Source: Meghimatium bilineatum (taxonomy: Eukaryota; Mollusca; Gastropoda; Stylommatophora; Philomycidae). From it: 64,000 nucleotides of DNA. The stretch is from assembly GCA_034231615.1 (NCBI GenBank), contig CM067298.1, forward strand, positions 4,514,713 to 4,578,712. The letters are read 5' to 3'. Below the pieces are notes generated by a model. It was not told where the DNA came from and ran no database searches. It worked only from the letters and a program-made list of their open reading frames with translations. A program made the position numbers and the translations under genes. Numbering within the stretch: the first letter of the stretch is position 1; the number at the start of each line of letters is the position of its first letter. Shown here in pieces: positions 34,201 to 45,725 of this stretch.

Positions 34201-35128
34201 GACAAGACACAGTATACCACAGACAGGAAGACACAGTATACCACAGACAAGACACAGTATACCACGGACATGAAGACACAGTATACCACAGACAGGAAGA
34301 CACAGTATACCACAGACAAGACACAGTATACCACGGACAGGAAGACACAGTATACCACAGACAAGAAGACACATTATACCACAGACAGGAAGACACAGTA
34401 TACCACAGACGAGACACAGTATACCACGGACGGAAGACACAGTATACCACAGACAGGAAGACACAGTATACCACAGACAAGACACAGTATACCACAGACA
34501 GGAAGACACAGTATACCACAGACAGGAAGACACAGTATACCACAGACAAGACACAGTATACCAAGGACAGGAAGACACAGTATACCACGGACAGGAAGAC
34601 ACAGTATACCAGAGACAAGAAGACACAGTATACCACAGACAGGAAGACACAGTATACCACAGACAAGACACAGTATACCACGGACAGGAAGACACAGTAT
34701 ACCACGGACAGGAAGACACAGTATACCACAGACAGGAAGACACAGTATACCACAGACAGGAAGACACAGTATACCACAGACGAGACACAGTATACCACGG
34801 ACAGGAAGACACAGTATATCATAGACAAGAAGACACAGTATACCACAGACAAGACACAGTATACCACAGACAGGAAGACACAGTATACCACAGACAGGAA
34901 GACACAGTATACCACAGACAAGACACAGTATACCACGGACAGGAAGACGCAGTATACCACGGACAGGAAGACACAGTATACCACAGACAAGAAGACACAG
35001 TATACCACAGACAGGAAGACACAGTATACCACAGACAAGACACAGTATAACACGGACAGGAAGACACAGTATACCACAGACAAGACACAGTATAACACGG
35101 ACAGGAAAACACAGTATACCACGGACAG
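31205..35128. repeat. 3.9-kb minisatellite of 24/21-bp units with ~0.95-kb higher-order repeat
   Basis: Units: ggaagacacagtataccaca plus gaca (24 bp) and a 21-bp form lacking gga/gaa. Rare variants mark a long period: tatatcatagac at about 32896, 33867 and 34814 (971 and 947 bp apart); ggacatgaagac at about 32350, 33322 and 34268; accaaggacagg at about 31927, 32642, 33615 and 34560. Each long unit contains a 22-bp ggacggaagacac monomer, where the frame shifts. Units that are multiples of three leave frames of over 1,000 codons on minus and almost 900 on plus; these are array artefacts. Confidence 0.97.
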
Positions 35129-35905
35129 ATAAAATGAAATGATGGATCTGTCTTTATTGTTTACTCTCAACAGTTCCTGAAGATATAAATCCTTTCTATC
35201 ATTTTATTTCATGTTGATGCATCCTTCCCCCCGTCCCACACGCACACACACACTCACACACACCCACCACCCCCCTTCAGTCACAGATAGTTCTGGGTTT
35301 ATGAGTTTTAACGGTATATACAAATATATAAAAAAAATTTCGTTGGCTTAAAGGTAGGCATGTAATTTCAGATTACTGACGTAGGTTTCTTTAAACTTAA
35401 AGGTAGGAATACATTTTCAAGATTTTAACGTGTGTTTCTTTAAGCTAATCCTTATAATTCTTACGATCACATATTAGAGTATGTTTATTGTCTTCGATTT
35501 GACATGTCTGCAGTTGCTCATATACCATTGTGATTTCTAGGATCAGTGTCACTCCTCTCTACAACTGTGCAACATGTACATAGAAATACACAAGTAACCA
35601 ATGAAAAGATCGTTATTATGACAATTCCAGCATTTACAGAGTCTCAACATTTATGAGCCGTGAGATCCTAGAAATTGGGTACACAGATGACAATATGTAT
35701 AGGGCATGGAATTCTAGAAAAGGGGCACACAGAAGGCAACATGTCGCACAGATCGAGAACACATACATATAGTCATTTAATGAAAAGTTTTAGGCGAGGT
35801 CCAACATTGTGTGTTAAATGACAATACCATCACAATAATGCACATCAACAGAAACTGACTCACATCATGAAATTAATAATATACTCAACCGTATAACATG
35901 TGCCA
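35129..35905. other. Unassigned unique sequence
   Basis: Small (CACA)n and C-rich stretch near 35240. Two short duplicated phrases (taaaggtagg near 35350 and 35400; gatcctagaa/gaattctagaa near 35670). No gene recognised. Confidence 0.4.
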
Positions 35906-36008
35906 CAGAATAAGTTGGCTGTGCCACAGAATAAGCTGGCTGTGCCACAGAATAAGCCGGCTGTGCCACAGAATAAGCCGGCTGTGCCACAGAATAAGCC
36001 GGCTGTTA
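35906..36008. repeat. 21-bp tandem array
   Basis: Five copies of tgtgccacagaataagccgg. Confidence 0.93.
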
Positions 36009-36303
36009 CTATATAATGCTGGATTTCATGTATAACGAGGCTCAAATAGATTAGAGGATTGACTTTTCACATAATTTCTGGTGTGATATTCTACACACTT
36101 TTTCCTAGTGTCACTTATAATAATTGTTTATACTTTCGAACAAAGAGTCGTAATTTACACTGTATATCAACAGAAGCGGACACAAACTCACTATATAAGA
36201 ATAATATCTGTTCAAGTCTGATGTGACACGATGGGTATTGTTGGTCTGTTTTGTTAGCCGAGAGATATCCTGTTCTGGTTCAGGAAGGTATCAATTCATA
36301 CTG

Positions 36304-36510
36304 CTTCTTCTTCTTCTGCGTTCGTTCTCGAACTCCTGCAGATTATCAGGATGTAGCCCCCAAAACGGAATGCGTTAACAACAGCAGCGATATTTACGAC
36401 TTTCGGCCTGATACATCCGATTTCATCATGGCTTCTGGGTCACATTGACTCTAAATGGGATAGGAAATGCAAATTCACACCAAACCCCTCTTAGTCGCCT
36501 GATACGACTA
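36304..36510 (-). mobile_element. SINE-2 copy, 5'-truncated
   Basis: cttcttcttcttctgcgttc, then ctcctgcagattatcaggat, cttctgggtcacattgactc and ccctcttagtcgcc match the fuller copy at 51.9 kb. Ends at tacgactactctttta without the distal body. The CTT run is the complement of a GAA-rich 3' tail. Confidence 0.7.
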
Positions 36511-36696
36511 CTCTTTTACACTGCTTTACTCCTTTACACTGTTTTACTCCTTTACACTCCTTTACACAGGAATGGCTGTTCCGTAGCTCACGTGATATAT
36601 ATATATTGATATTATCTAATATTTCACAATTTACCACTATTTCTTCGTCTTTGTTCTTTACGCTTACTCTCTCAACCTTCTACACATTTTAATTAC

Positions 36697-37490
36697 CGAG
36701 TTTATTTAATATCTACACAGAGAACATCTATAAACATACAGAATGAAATCCAGGACTCAAGAATCAATGGGAAAATAATAAACAACCTTAGATATGCAGA
36801 TGACACTGTTCTTTTAGCAGAAAGTGAGAATGAACTACAAAGACTAATAGATCAGGTCAATAAATCAAGTAAAGAATATGGACTGGATATAAATATCCAC
36901 AGAACAAAAACCATGATAAAAACACAGAAGAACAGACGCTAAATAAACATATATGGAGAGAAACAGACGCTAAATAAACATACATGGAGAGAAACAGACG
37001 CTAAACAAACATACATGGAGAGAAACAGACGCTAAATAAACATACATGGAGAGAAACAGACGCTAAATAAACATACATGGAGAGAAACAGACGCTAAACA
37101 AACATACATGGAGAGAAACAGACGCTAAATAAACATACATGGAGAGAAACAGACGCTAAATAAACATACATGGAGAGAAACAGACGCTAAACAAACATAC
37201 ATGGAGAGAAACTACAACGAGTAGAACACTATCGATATCTTGGACACATAATCATACATGACGGCAGATGTGAAACAGAAGTTAAAAGGAGAATAGGAAG
37301 ATCTTACTTCAGGGTACAGTCGAAGGGAAGCGAGCAAGAAGCAGGCAGAGATACAAGTTGGAGAGTAACATCACAAGATGGACAGATTACAGTCTAGCAG
37401 AGTGTACCACCAAAACCAGAGACAAGGAATATTGGAAGTCTGTTGCAGTCAAGCGTCCTTGCGGAGACAACACTTTATGATGATGATGAT
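36697..37490 (+). mobile_element. LINE RT fragment interrupted by its own minisatellite (family A)
   Basis: Begins within the RT palm (PSLFNIYTENIYKHTE), then NNLRYADDTVLLAESENELQ with the catalytic YADD, and QVNKSSKEYGLDINIHRTKT. At the position of NGEKLQQV in the copy at 54.4 kb, a 31-bp segment has been repeated about nine times (36936-37213). After it the frame resumes as LQRVEHYRYLGHIIIHDGRC and ETEVKRRIGRS. A deletion then joins the C-terminal part, RQRYKLESNITRW..SLAEC. Ends near GDNTL at 37480. Confidence 0.82.
36936..37213. repeat. 31-bp array derived from RT coding sequence
   Basis: About nine copies of a unit with ataaacatacatggagagaa and acagacgct. The first copy (aaataaacatatatggagag) best matches the ancestral RT sequence encoding I-N-I-Y-G-E-K. 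Confidence 0.95.
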
Positions 37491-37516
37491 GTGTCTTTTA
37501 TAAGACCAACATCATT

Positions 37517-37725
37517 TCATCTTTAGAATAGCACATGTGTAATATACAAGGTAGATCGACTTTAGAATAGCACATGTGTAATATACAAGGTAGATCGACT
37601 TTAGAATAGCACATGTGTAATACACAAGGTAGATCGACTTTAGAATAGCACATGTGTAATACACAAGGTAGATCGACTTTAGAATAGCACATGTGTAATA
37701 TAAAAGGTAGATCGGCTTTAAGAAT
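37517..37725. repeat. 39-bp tandem array
   Basis: Five copies of a unit with tttagaatagcacatgtgta and caaggtagatcgac; a multiple of three, so open on minus. Confidence 0.94.
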
Positions 37726-37744
37726 ACAAATAATAACATTCATA

Positions 37745-37985
37745 TCCCTTTAGGGTTCTAGGGTCACAATGAAACAATTAATGCAGAAAGATCTCCACTC
37801 ATCTCTATCCATCATCCTGATGAGTTTGGAAACTTCACTACCTGTCCAGTACTTGGTATTATCCAGCAATTGTCTCTTCCCCACACCTCGTCTTCTTTAC
37901 AATGTAAGCACAGACTGTCGTCTTCGTACCCGTAACAACGAGACTGATCTAGTCAGAAAAGGGCCAATCGAATTTTTTTTTAAAT
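37745..37985 (-). mobile_element. LINE C-terminal fragment (family F)
   Basis: The minus-strand translation contains RRRGVGKRQLLDNTKYWTGS, then SKLIRMMDRDEWRSFCINCF. This fits the R(G)RGRQR..W.DNI..WTG........DR..WR.......... tail of LINE ORFs. Nothing of the RT domain is left. Confidence 0.55.
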
Positions 37986-38158
37986 AGTTGAGTGTCAGCA
38001 CAGGTTCAGCAAAGCGTATTATCGTTCATCTTTATAATCACGTTTTAGCCACTCCGAGTAGGAGGCTTTTGTTCAAAACATTGCGCACTGCTAAAAGTTG
38101 GAGTCTTCTTGGTATGACACAAATCTATTGGGAAATCCACTCAATTCCTCACAAGAAT

Positions 38159-39348
38159 GTTATGTTATATTATGTTCCTTCAGTGCCACAGGCGGCGCAT
38201 AGGGAAGAAACCATAGCTTTCCATTTCTGTTTTTGTGTTGCCAGGTCTTTCAATTGTTGCGTGTTGTTTAGGTTCATTGACATGCCTTCTCTTTTAATGG
38301 TTCTCCGTAGAGTTTCTCAATGTCTCCCTCTTCTTCTTACTCCAGGTGGCACCCACTATAGTGACTGCTTGGGAATTCTTAGGCTGTTCATTCTGATAAC
38401 ATGGCCGATGTAAGCCCAACGCCTTTGTCTAATGAAGAAAGATATATAGGTTTGTTTGCTTTCCTCTCTTATAGTAGTGTTAGATTTAAAGTCACTCCAC
38501 TTAACATTCAGAATTGTACGTTGGCATTTGTTTTCAAAGGAGTCGAGTCTCTTATCTGTGGCTTTTGTGGCTTTCCAACTTTCGCATCCATATGATAGAA
38601 TAGGGATGATGTTGAAGTTAAACAACCTGAGTTTTGTGGTGTTTCTTAGTGTGTTTGACGTCCAGATGTTACGTAGTTTATTGAAAGCAACCGCTGCAAG
38701 GGCAATACGGTGTAAAATTTCTTTTGATGAGTCTCCATCCAATGCTAGATTGGTGCTTAAATATGTATAATTGTTGACTTTTAATAATGGAACATTTTGA
38801 ATTTCTATGTTGTCGTTGGATCTCGTATAATCTAGTATATGAGTTTTTGATGTGTTGATTTTCAGGACTATCTGATTTGAGTAGTGTTGGAGATTGTCAA
38901 GCTTAGATTGAGCATCTGTGTGGTTTGCGCTCAAAAGGGCCAGGTCATCTGCGTAGTCAAGATCTTAGAGAACGGTATTATTAATCCATTTTATTCGTGT
39001 CAGCTCATATTCAGTGCTCTTTCTCATGACCCAATCAATAGCGACGCAGAAAAGTAATGGGGACATGATGCATCCCTGTTTAACGCCCGTAACAACTTGG
39101 AACCATTCTGACTTCTCAGTGTTCGTTTGAACACAGCAATGTGAGTTGGTGTAAAATGCCTTTATATCATTGATTATTTTAGTAGGAAAACCGTATTGTT
39201 GTAGAATATTCCATAACGTAGGCCGATGAAGACTATCAAATGCTTTTTCAAAGTCAACAAAGTTGATTATGAGCGGAGATTGAAATTCGAGTGATTCTTC
39301 AATGATGATGCGAAGAGAAAATATATTGTCTGTGCAGGAGCGAGCTGA
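38159..39348 (-). mobile_element. 5'-truncated LINE, nearly continuous RT frame (family C)
   Basis: One minus-strand frame runs from about 39345 to a TAA at 38172-38170, broken only by three stops (TAA near 38965, TAG at 38356, TGA near 38320) and no frameshift. Order: IINFVDFEKAFDSLH (motif A Asp), VTGVKQGCIMSPLLF, then LDYADDLALL (catalytic YADD), VNNYTYLS, SYGCESW, RRWAYIGHVIRMNS and RTIKREGMSMN. The ORF ends 11 bp from the 3' end, with almost no 3' UTR, as in RTE-like elements. Perfect 10-bp duplication tcacaagaat at 38149-38158 and 39349-39358. Confidence 0.88.
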
Positions 39349-39358
39349 TCACAAGAAT

Positions 39359-39607
39359 ACACGAGCTATATTGCGCGTAATTCTTGATTCTCGTGATGTA
39401 AAACGAAACCTAGAAGAATGTTTCTACACTTGACGATTTCGTATTCTCTCCAAAGCGCCTCACTCCATTTCTCTTACTCCACTTCTCCCACGAGTGTTAA
39501 TACTTCACACCAGTAATGTAATTCTGTTGTGCAATAATTCGTTCTCATAACCATCTTAACACTCACAAAAACCGCACATGATCCTGACCTCCAATCCAGA
39601 AAATCTC
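39359..39607. other. Unassigned sequence
   Basis: Continuation of the target site of the family-C LINE. Nothing recognised. Confidence 0.4.
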
Positions 39608-39695
39608 AAAGATAAAAATTCCAGATCTGGTCCATACAAAGATAAAAAGTCCAGATCTGGTCCATACAAAGATAAAAAGTCCAGATCTGGTCATA
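39608..39695. repeat. 30-bp tandem array
   Basis: Three copies of a unit with aaagataaaaagtccagatc. Confidence 0.9.
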
Positions 39696-40254
39696 ACAAA
39701 GACAGCAGAAGAGTTTTGACTGCGACAAACGAATAACGAGAAGCTTGCCAACTTTCCGGAATTCTTAGAAAAATAGATTTTTATGATTATTTGTGCGATC
39801 AAATTGAGAATTGAGATATGCAAGAAATTCTTTTGGAAAATGAGATATGGAAAATTGGAAATAACAGTTAAAAATGGGGGAAAATTCATAGTAGACATGT
39901 CGACGGTTTAGTCAGCACACATCAATTTACGAGGGAATACGAGGGGATGCAATATATAATCATCTGTCCGATGTTTATCTTTCTACGTCTGGGCTATCCG
40001 ATAGAAATATTGGGTTCGTAACCTCAAACAGTCTGTCTTGAGATATCACCTCGCATATCAAAATACGGTTAGTCAGTCAATTAGCCTGATATTTGAGAAT
40101 ATTGGTCACTCGTGGACTCCGGTTTCAAGGGTGTTCTCAACTTGGCATTTCTGAATTCAAGCATCACATTGTAATGTTATGCAACATCTAATAAACATTG
40201 GAAGCATATTCTTCAGTTCCATGTGGAATATAAACTGCAACTCTTGTTCTTCAG

Positions 40255-40354
40255 CAATAGTTGTACCACGATGTTATCTTCAACTGTGCCCACGAGATCC
40301 AAGTGGACAGAATTCTGGATGTATGAATCTAAACAGTGTAGCGTCAGGATATTT
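40255..40354 (+). other. Weak candidate exon
   Basis: 100 bp between an acceptor-like ctcttgttcttcag and a good donor attt/gtaagta. The open frame reads SNSCTTMLSSTVPTRSKWTE, then FWMYESKQCSVRIF. No family recognised. The rest of 39700-40980 shows only C-rich tracts and nothing assignable. Confidence 0.18.
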
Positions 40355-40979
40355 GTAAGTATGAAACTCAGTGGCGTCGTAGTTAAGATATTTGTACTGG
40401 TAGGTAACGATGTCCATTTCTCCACTTCGAGTCCATCCCCCCCCCCCCATATACAGGTGGAATTGTTCACCATGTCTGACTCCCACAAAAATTGCGACTC
40501 CCTATATTGTCTGTAGCCTGCTGAGAGCTTATTTTTGTCCATAATGATTGGTCTGATAGGCCAATAAAAACATTCAGACATTCCGCATGCGGGAACTGGA
40601 TGTAAGAATTATACTTAGATTGAGTGCATCGCGAATACAAGTATCGGTGTCTACGTTACGCCGCGTAGATGTCAGACAGTGAAACGTTCTCTTAAAGAGA
40701 ATATTCTGAAGGTTTCTAGGATTAGAGCGAGATACGCTCAGGGACAGTGTAGATTGAGAGCTTGTGTGAAAGAATATGCTACAGTCAAGGAATGTTTTAC
40801 ACAGACGGCCGTTGTTGAGTGTGTCAGCACGCCTAGAATGTCTGCTAAAGTCGAGTATGATAGATATGGAATCTATATTTGTATGTTTCAGATTACAACT
40901 GGGAGGATATATGAACGGCCGTCTTATCATTCACTGTACTGAACCATCTCACCTCATCATTAACTATGCATAACTATCT

Positions 40980-41165
40980 TGCATCATCACCAGCTCTACC
41001 GAACCATTTTGTCTCTTCACTAACTTTACCTAACCACCTCTCTTCATTATCAACTCTACCTAACCATCTCACCTCATCACCAAATCTACCCAACCATCTC
41101 GTCTTATCACCATCTCTACCTAACCAATCGCCTTATCACCAATTCTACCTAAACATCTCGCCACA
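40980..41165. repeat. ~30-36-bp degenerate tandem array
   Basis: Six diverged copies of ctctacctaaccatctc plus catcacca-like sequence. Confidence 0.75.
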
Positions 41166-42280
41166 TCGCAAGAGGATAAGTTTAAAATTCTTGAGACTAA
41201 CGGAAATTGAACGATCCGTTATAACCGCACCGAACCGCATTGCAACTTCAGTAAACGGGTATAAAAGATGCGATTTTGTCAAGATATTAAAACTGTGTAC
41301 TCAAGTCACTGAGAACGGAGAATCGAGACAAGGCCTATTACAACATCAATGAACATCCCGTACAAGTATTGAAGTATCATCAGTAACACAAACATTTAAC
41401 ATCCGTATTCGTACTACAAGGGCCAATAACATACATAACCTAAAGACAGGACAATTTTGCTTCAAATATTAACTTATACAAGTAAATTCAAGTAAGAAGC
41501 AAGATGATAAATTAAAAATTCCAAACCATCTGGCAACACTATCTATCTAAACGTCTCGCTACATTAATAATTACACACAATTTCACAACCGATTCTTCAC
41601 ATTCACCACGCGTAAATAATTTCAACATAGTTGCCATAAATGCATCTAAAAAATTGACACATTACTATTTATCTATAGAAGATAATATAGTTCTATTTAA
41701 CAATAAAAATCATATCTCCACCGTTACTCTAGCAGCGTTTTCCAATGATACATCTTTGTTGAATGCATTGTGAGACCTCGTATGAAATATAACAGCATAA
41801 TGACACATAACCTCCAGGAATATAGCAGAGAGATGGTTACAATATGGAAGACATCAGCGTAAAAACAATACTACCCATATTACACCAATACTCAAATGGT
41901 ATCATTACAGTGAGAAGAATTATTCTGGCACACATTCGTATGGAATATGCGACAAGACTCAGCAGAAGGTATATCGATATAGCTGGATTAATGCAGATAC
42001 CTGTAACAATTATTTCTGGCCAATATTTGATTTGAACAACTAAATTGTTAATACGTATGCTCTTATGGTACACATGGTTTATTTTAACGCTGCATTAAAT
42101 ATCCGGCACGCGGACTTAATATGTCTCGGATATGAAAAACGAGGCCTTAATCATAGAGTAATAATGTAACAAGATCTACAGAATATTTTGTCAATGTCAC
42201 CAGCGACATACGACAGATTTTATATGAAGCTTAACCTAGAGTAAACATAATCTGACAAGAAACAGAGACCATCGTCTTCG
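41166..42280. other. Unassigned AT-rich sequence
   Basis: A hAT-like right end (accatctggcaacact, ~41525) related to 14932-15475, without a visible left partner. Nothing else supported. Confidence 0.4.
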
Positions 42281-42675
42281 GAATCATTCTGGATCATGAC
42301 TTGTGGGAACCACTCTGGATCATGACTTGTGGGAACCACTCTGGATCATGACTTGTAGGAACCACTCTAGATCATGACTTGTGGGAACCACTCTGGATCA
42401 TGACTTGTGGGAACCACTCTGGATCATGACTTGTGGGAACCACTCTGGATCATGACTTGTGGGAACCACTCTGGATCATGACTTGTGGGAACCACTCTGG
42501 ATCATGACTTGTGGGAACCACTCTGGATCATGACTTGTGGGAACCACTCTGGATCATGACTTGTGGGAACCACTCTGGATCATGACTTGTGGGAACCACT
42601 CTGGATCATGACTTGTGGGAACCACTCTGGATCATGACTTGTGGGAACCACTCTGGATCATGACTTGTAGGAAGC
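42281..42675. repeat. 26-bp tandem array
   Basis: About 15 almost identical copies of a unit with ctggatcatgacttgtggga. Confidence 0.96.
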
Positions 42676-42699
42676 AGCAAACATGCTTTGATTTTAGTA

Positions 42700-43228
42700 C
42701 TTCATGTTCCAAGAAGGTGATTTCAAGACACGATTCCAGATACAACTGTCCTAGACAGATCTGATATCCTCAGCATTGACACTATTCTCACGCAAACACA
42801 GATTCGTTGGGCATGACATTTCGTGCGTAAGCCATAGCATTATGTGTCAAAGATATTTCTCCATTGTGAACTGGAGAATGGTACACGACCTCAATGTGGT
42901 CAATAGAAGCGCTACAACGACTCGCTAAAGTCCTCACTGAAAGCCTATGAAATAGACCAAGAAACATGGCAAGAACTTGCACAAAATAGATCTACATGTT
43001 GCTCTACAGGCAAAAATAGCCCATCATCTTGTGAAAAGTGAAGAAATACAGCAATTCAACAACAGCTAGAAAATCACGGATATACCAAAATCCGTCTACA
43101 AATATAATTACATCAGGAGTAGGGCTTATTAGCCACCTGAGAACTATTAGACACAGGCATAATTCTAACTGAATTCTCAAAAGTGGATGTAACAAATGGT
43201 CATCTTCACTTGTGATGGACGAACATAC
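42700..43228 (+). mobile_element. LINE 3' end (family D, copy 3)
   Basis: Translates to FQDTIPDTTVLDRSDILSID, then TILTQTQIRWA, HCELENGTRPQ and AYEIDQETWQELAQNRSTCC. It keeps more of the ID...W..LA.NRS region than copies 1 and 2. The finger is decayed. The 3' end gtggatgtaacaaatggtca, then gtgatggacgaac matches the other copies. Many stops. Confidence 0.72.
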
Positions 43229-43374
43229 AGAGTTGATTCTCAACTGAGAAACAAGTGTGTGGGGCCCTTTTACTGGAGGGCCAGTAAAAATGTCGTTCGG
43301 TCTAAATTTGGCCGAGGAATAGTATTTTGCCAAAATCTGTTTTAGAATAACTGTTTATAACATTATTTATATTT

Positions 43375-43825
43375 TTGTCTACGAACTAAATATCATGGAG
43401 ACCAGTCTAAGAAATAAATGTCACGGAGATCAGTCTACGAACTAAATGTCACGGAGACCAGTGTACGAACTAAATATCATGGAGACCAGTCTATGAAATA
43501 CATGTCATGGAGACCAGTCTAAGAAATAAATTTCATGGAGACCAGTCTGCGAACTAAATGTCACGGAGACCAGTGTACGAACTAAATATCATGGAGACCA
43601 GTCTATGAAATAAATGTCACGGAGACCAGTCTAAGAAATAAATTTCATGGAGACCAGTCTGCGAACTAAATGTCACGGAGACCAGTGTACGAACTAAATG
43701 TCATGGAGACCAGTCTATGAAATAAATGTCATGGAGACCAGTCTAAGAAATAAATTTCATGGAGACCAATCTACGAACTAAATGTCACGGAGACCAGTCT
43801 ACGAACTAAATGTCATGAACACCAT
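43375..43825. repeat. 28-bp tandem array
   Basis: About 16 copies of a unit with catggagaccagtctacgaa. Variant types (aagaaataaa, tgaaataa, gtgtacgaac) recur in an ordered series about every 112 bp, a four-unit higher-order pattern. Confidence 0.94.
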
Positions 43826-44114
43826 TCATAAATTCACATTGTAATAGGTAGTTAGTTAGTTGTCAAATCAACATCATGCCACTGCTCACAAGTCCATATG
43901 TGTTCCGATATCAAATTCAGTATGTGCTTCAGCATGTGTAACTGATTGTTCCTGTGCTGTGTTAATTGATAACACTTCTTGTGATTCCTATATGCTACTG
44001 GTCTCTTGCAACACCACGCTTGACTCCAGGTCCTGCATTGTAGCTATATGCAAGGAAGAAAACATACACTCCAATATCTTCCAACTAGTCCAACTTCATG
44101 ATTGCATTCAAAAT
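43826..44114. other. Unassigned sequence
   Basis: A 91-codon open frame (43860-44135, plus), Cys-rich, no recognised domain; runs into the next array. Confidence 0.35.
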
Positions 44115-44865
44115 ATTAGAACATTAGAATCATAACACCATAGAATGATAGAAACATTAGAATCATAACACCATAGAATGATAGAAACAGAATCATAACA
44201 CCATAGAATGATAGAAACATTAGAATCATAACACCATAGAATGATAGAAACATTAGAATCATAACACCATAGAATGATAGAAACATTAGAATCATAACAC
44301 CATACAATGATAGAAACAGAATCATAACACCATAGAATGATAGAAACATTAGAATCATAACACCATAGAATGATAGAAACAGAATCATAACACCATACAA
44401 TGATAGAAACAGAATCATAACACCATAGAATGATAGAAACATTAGAATCATAACACCATAGAATGATAGAAACAGAATCATAACACCATAGAATGATAGA
44501 AACATTAGAATCATAACACCATAGAATGATAGAAACATTAGAATCATAACACCATAGAATGATAGAAACATTAGAATCATAACACCATACAATGATAGAA
44601 ACAGAATCATAACACCATAGAATGATAGAAACATTAGAATCATAACACCATAGAATGATAGAAACAGAATCATAACACCATACAATGATAGAAACAGAAT
44701 CATAACACCATAGAATGATAGAAACATTAGAATCATAACACCATACAATGATAGAAACAGAATCATAACACCATAGAATGATAGAAACATTAGAATCATA
44801 ACACCATACAATGATAGAAACAGAATCATAACACCATAGACTGATAGAAACATTAGAATCATATC
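44115..44865. repeat. 33/30-bp two-length array
   Basis: About 24 units of agaatcataacaccatagaa, with a cattaga (33 bp) or caga (30 bp) start and a catag/catac variant. Reading from the minus strand, a nine-unit order of lengths and variants repeats twice in a row. Both lengths are multiples of three, so minus stays open for 248 codons as MILMFLSFYGV/MILFLSLYGV. No start context, flanking exons or domain: not called as a gene. Confidence 0.95.
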
Positions 44866-45050
44866 ATCACGATTACCGGATAATATTTTTCTTTACTGTA
44901 ATTCAAACTGAAAGCAAAGTTATGTTGTCAAATTTTCTTGTATAAAAAAGGCAAATTCCTCAAGATATAAAATGCAGAGAGGCAGCTACTCGCATGTAAG
45001 GAAGCCTGTTCATAAATTACGCAATCGCTTGCTTGCTTGCTTTACCATAA

Positions 45051-45199
45051 TAACTATGATAATGTAATATTGTTACTGGTAACTAATATAACAAACAAGT
45101 ATTACAACTAGCTCTAGTTATTTACTATTTATCGTTAGTTTTACTAATTGTTAGTTATAGCAGTTACCAGTAACAATAATATAATATAGTTGTTATAGG
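45051..45199. repeat. Imperfect inverted repeat, MITE-like
   Basis: Arms of about 42-50 bp around the exact core ttgttactggtaact (45070-45084) / agttaccagtaacaa (45162-45176), with further matches to ataac at each end. Could be a small MITE; superfamily not determined. Confidence 0.6.
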
Positions 45200-45218
45200 T
45201 TCTTGGTTTTGATATTGT

Positions 45219-45308
45219 GGCACTCTCCACCTTGTCGGATATCCTCTGACAATTTGTTACTGCAGCACTCTCCACCTTGTCGGATATCCTCTGACAATTT
45301 GTTTTTAT
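45219..45308. repeat. 45-bp direct duplication
   Basis: gcactctccaccttgtcgga, then tatcctctgacaatttgtt, twice. Confidence 0.9.
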
Positions 45309-45599
45309 ACTTGCATAAATGACAAGTTTAGATGAGAATTGACGTCTCGGGAAAGTCAGCATCAGTCTTTTGATCTCCAGAACTGCAGCCCTGTTGTAGA
45401 TTGTTCCTCTCAGTGATCATAGTTGCCATTACGTCAAAATTGTTTCACAGAACATTTTGTGAAAAAGTGCTTTCCAATATTTGAGTAAATGTCCAGAAAT
45501 TGATGGTTCTCACAGCAAGGGTGATGAGCTACACAAGCATTACGAATCATTTCTTGTGCATCGCAATATGCCAGGTTAAAAAAACCCGGGTGATTAAGT

Positions 45600-45725
45600 T
45601 GTGCTAATAACTGTAAACATACATGATAACACACGAGAGTCAACGTTTTGACTAAAAGCCCTTTATCAATAACACATTTACAACATAGTACGCTGAAGGT
45701 CTTTGTCCTTTGTAAAAACGTCATC
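45600..45725 (-). mobile_element. Possible PLE 3' fragment
   Basis: On minus, gttattgataaagggctttt is followed by agtcaaaacgttgactctcg. This has the same boxes and TTTT-loop hairpin as the PLE tails at 4.9 and 14.1 kb. Nothing else of the element was recognised. Confidence 0.35.

Noticed and set aside
31165-35170. Open frames of up to about 1,200 codons (KTQYTTDR / CLWYTVSS repeats)
   Set aside because: Open on both strands and several frames at once because the units are 24 and 21 bp. No splice sites, no non-repeat domain.
40574-40930. A 118-codon minus frame
   Set aside because: No domain, overlapping plus frames are equally open, and no splice signals.
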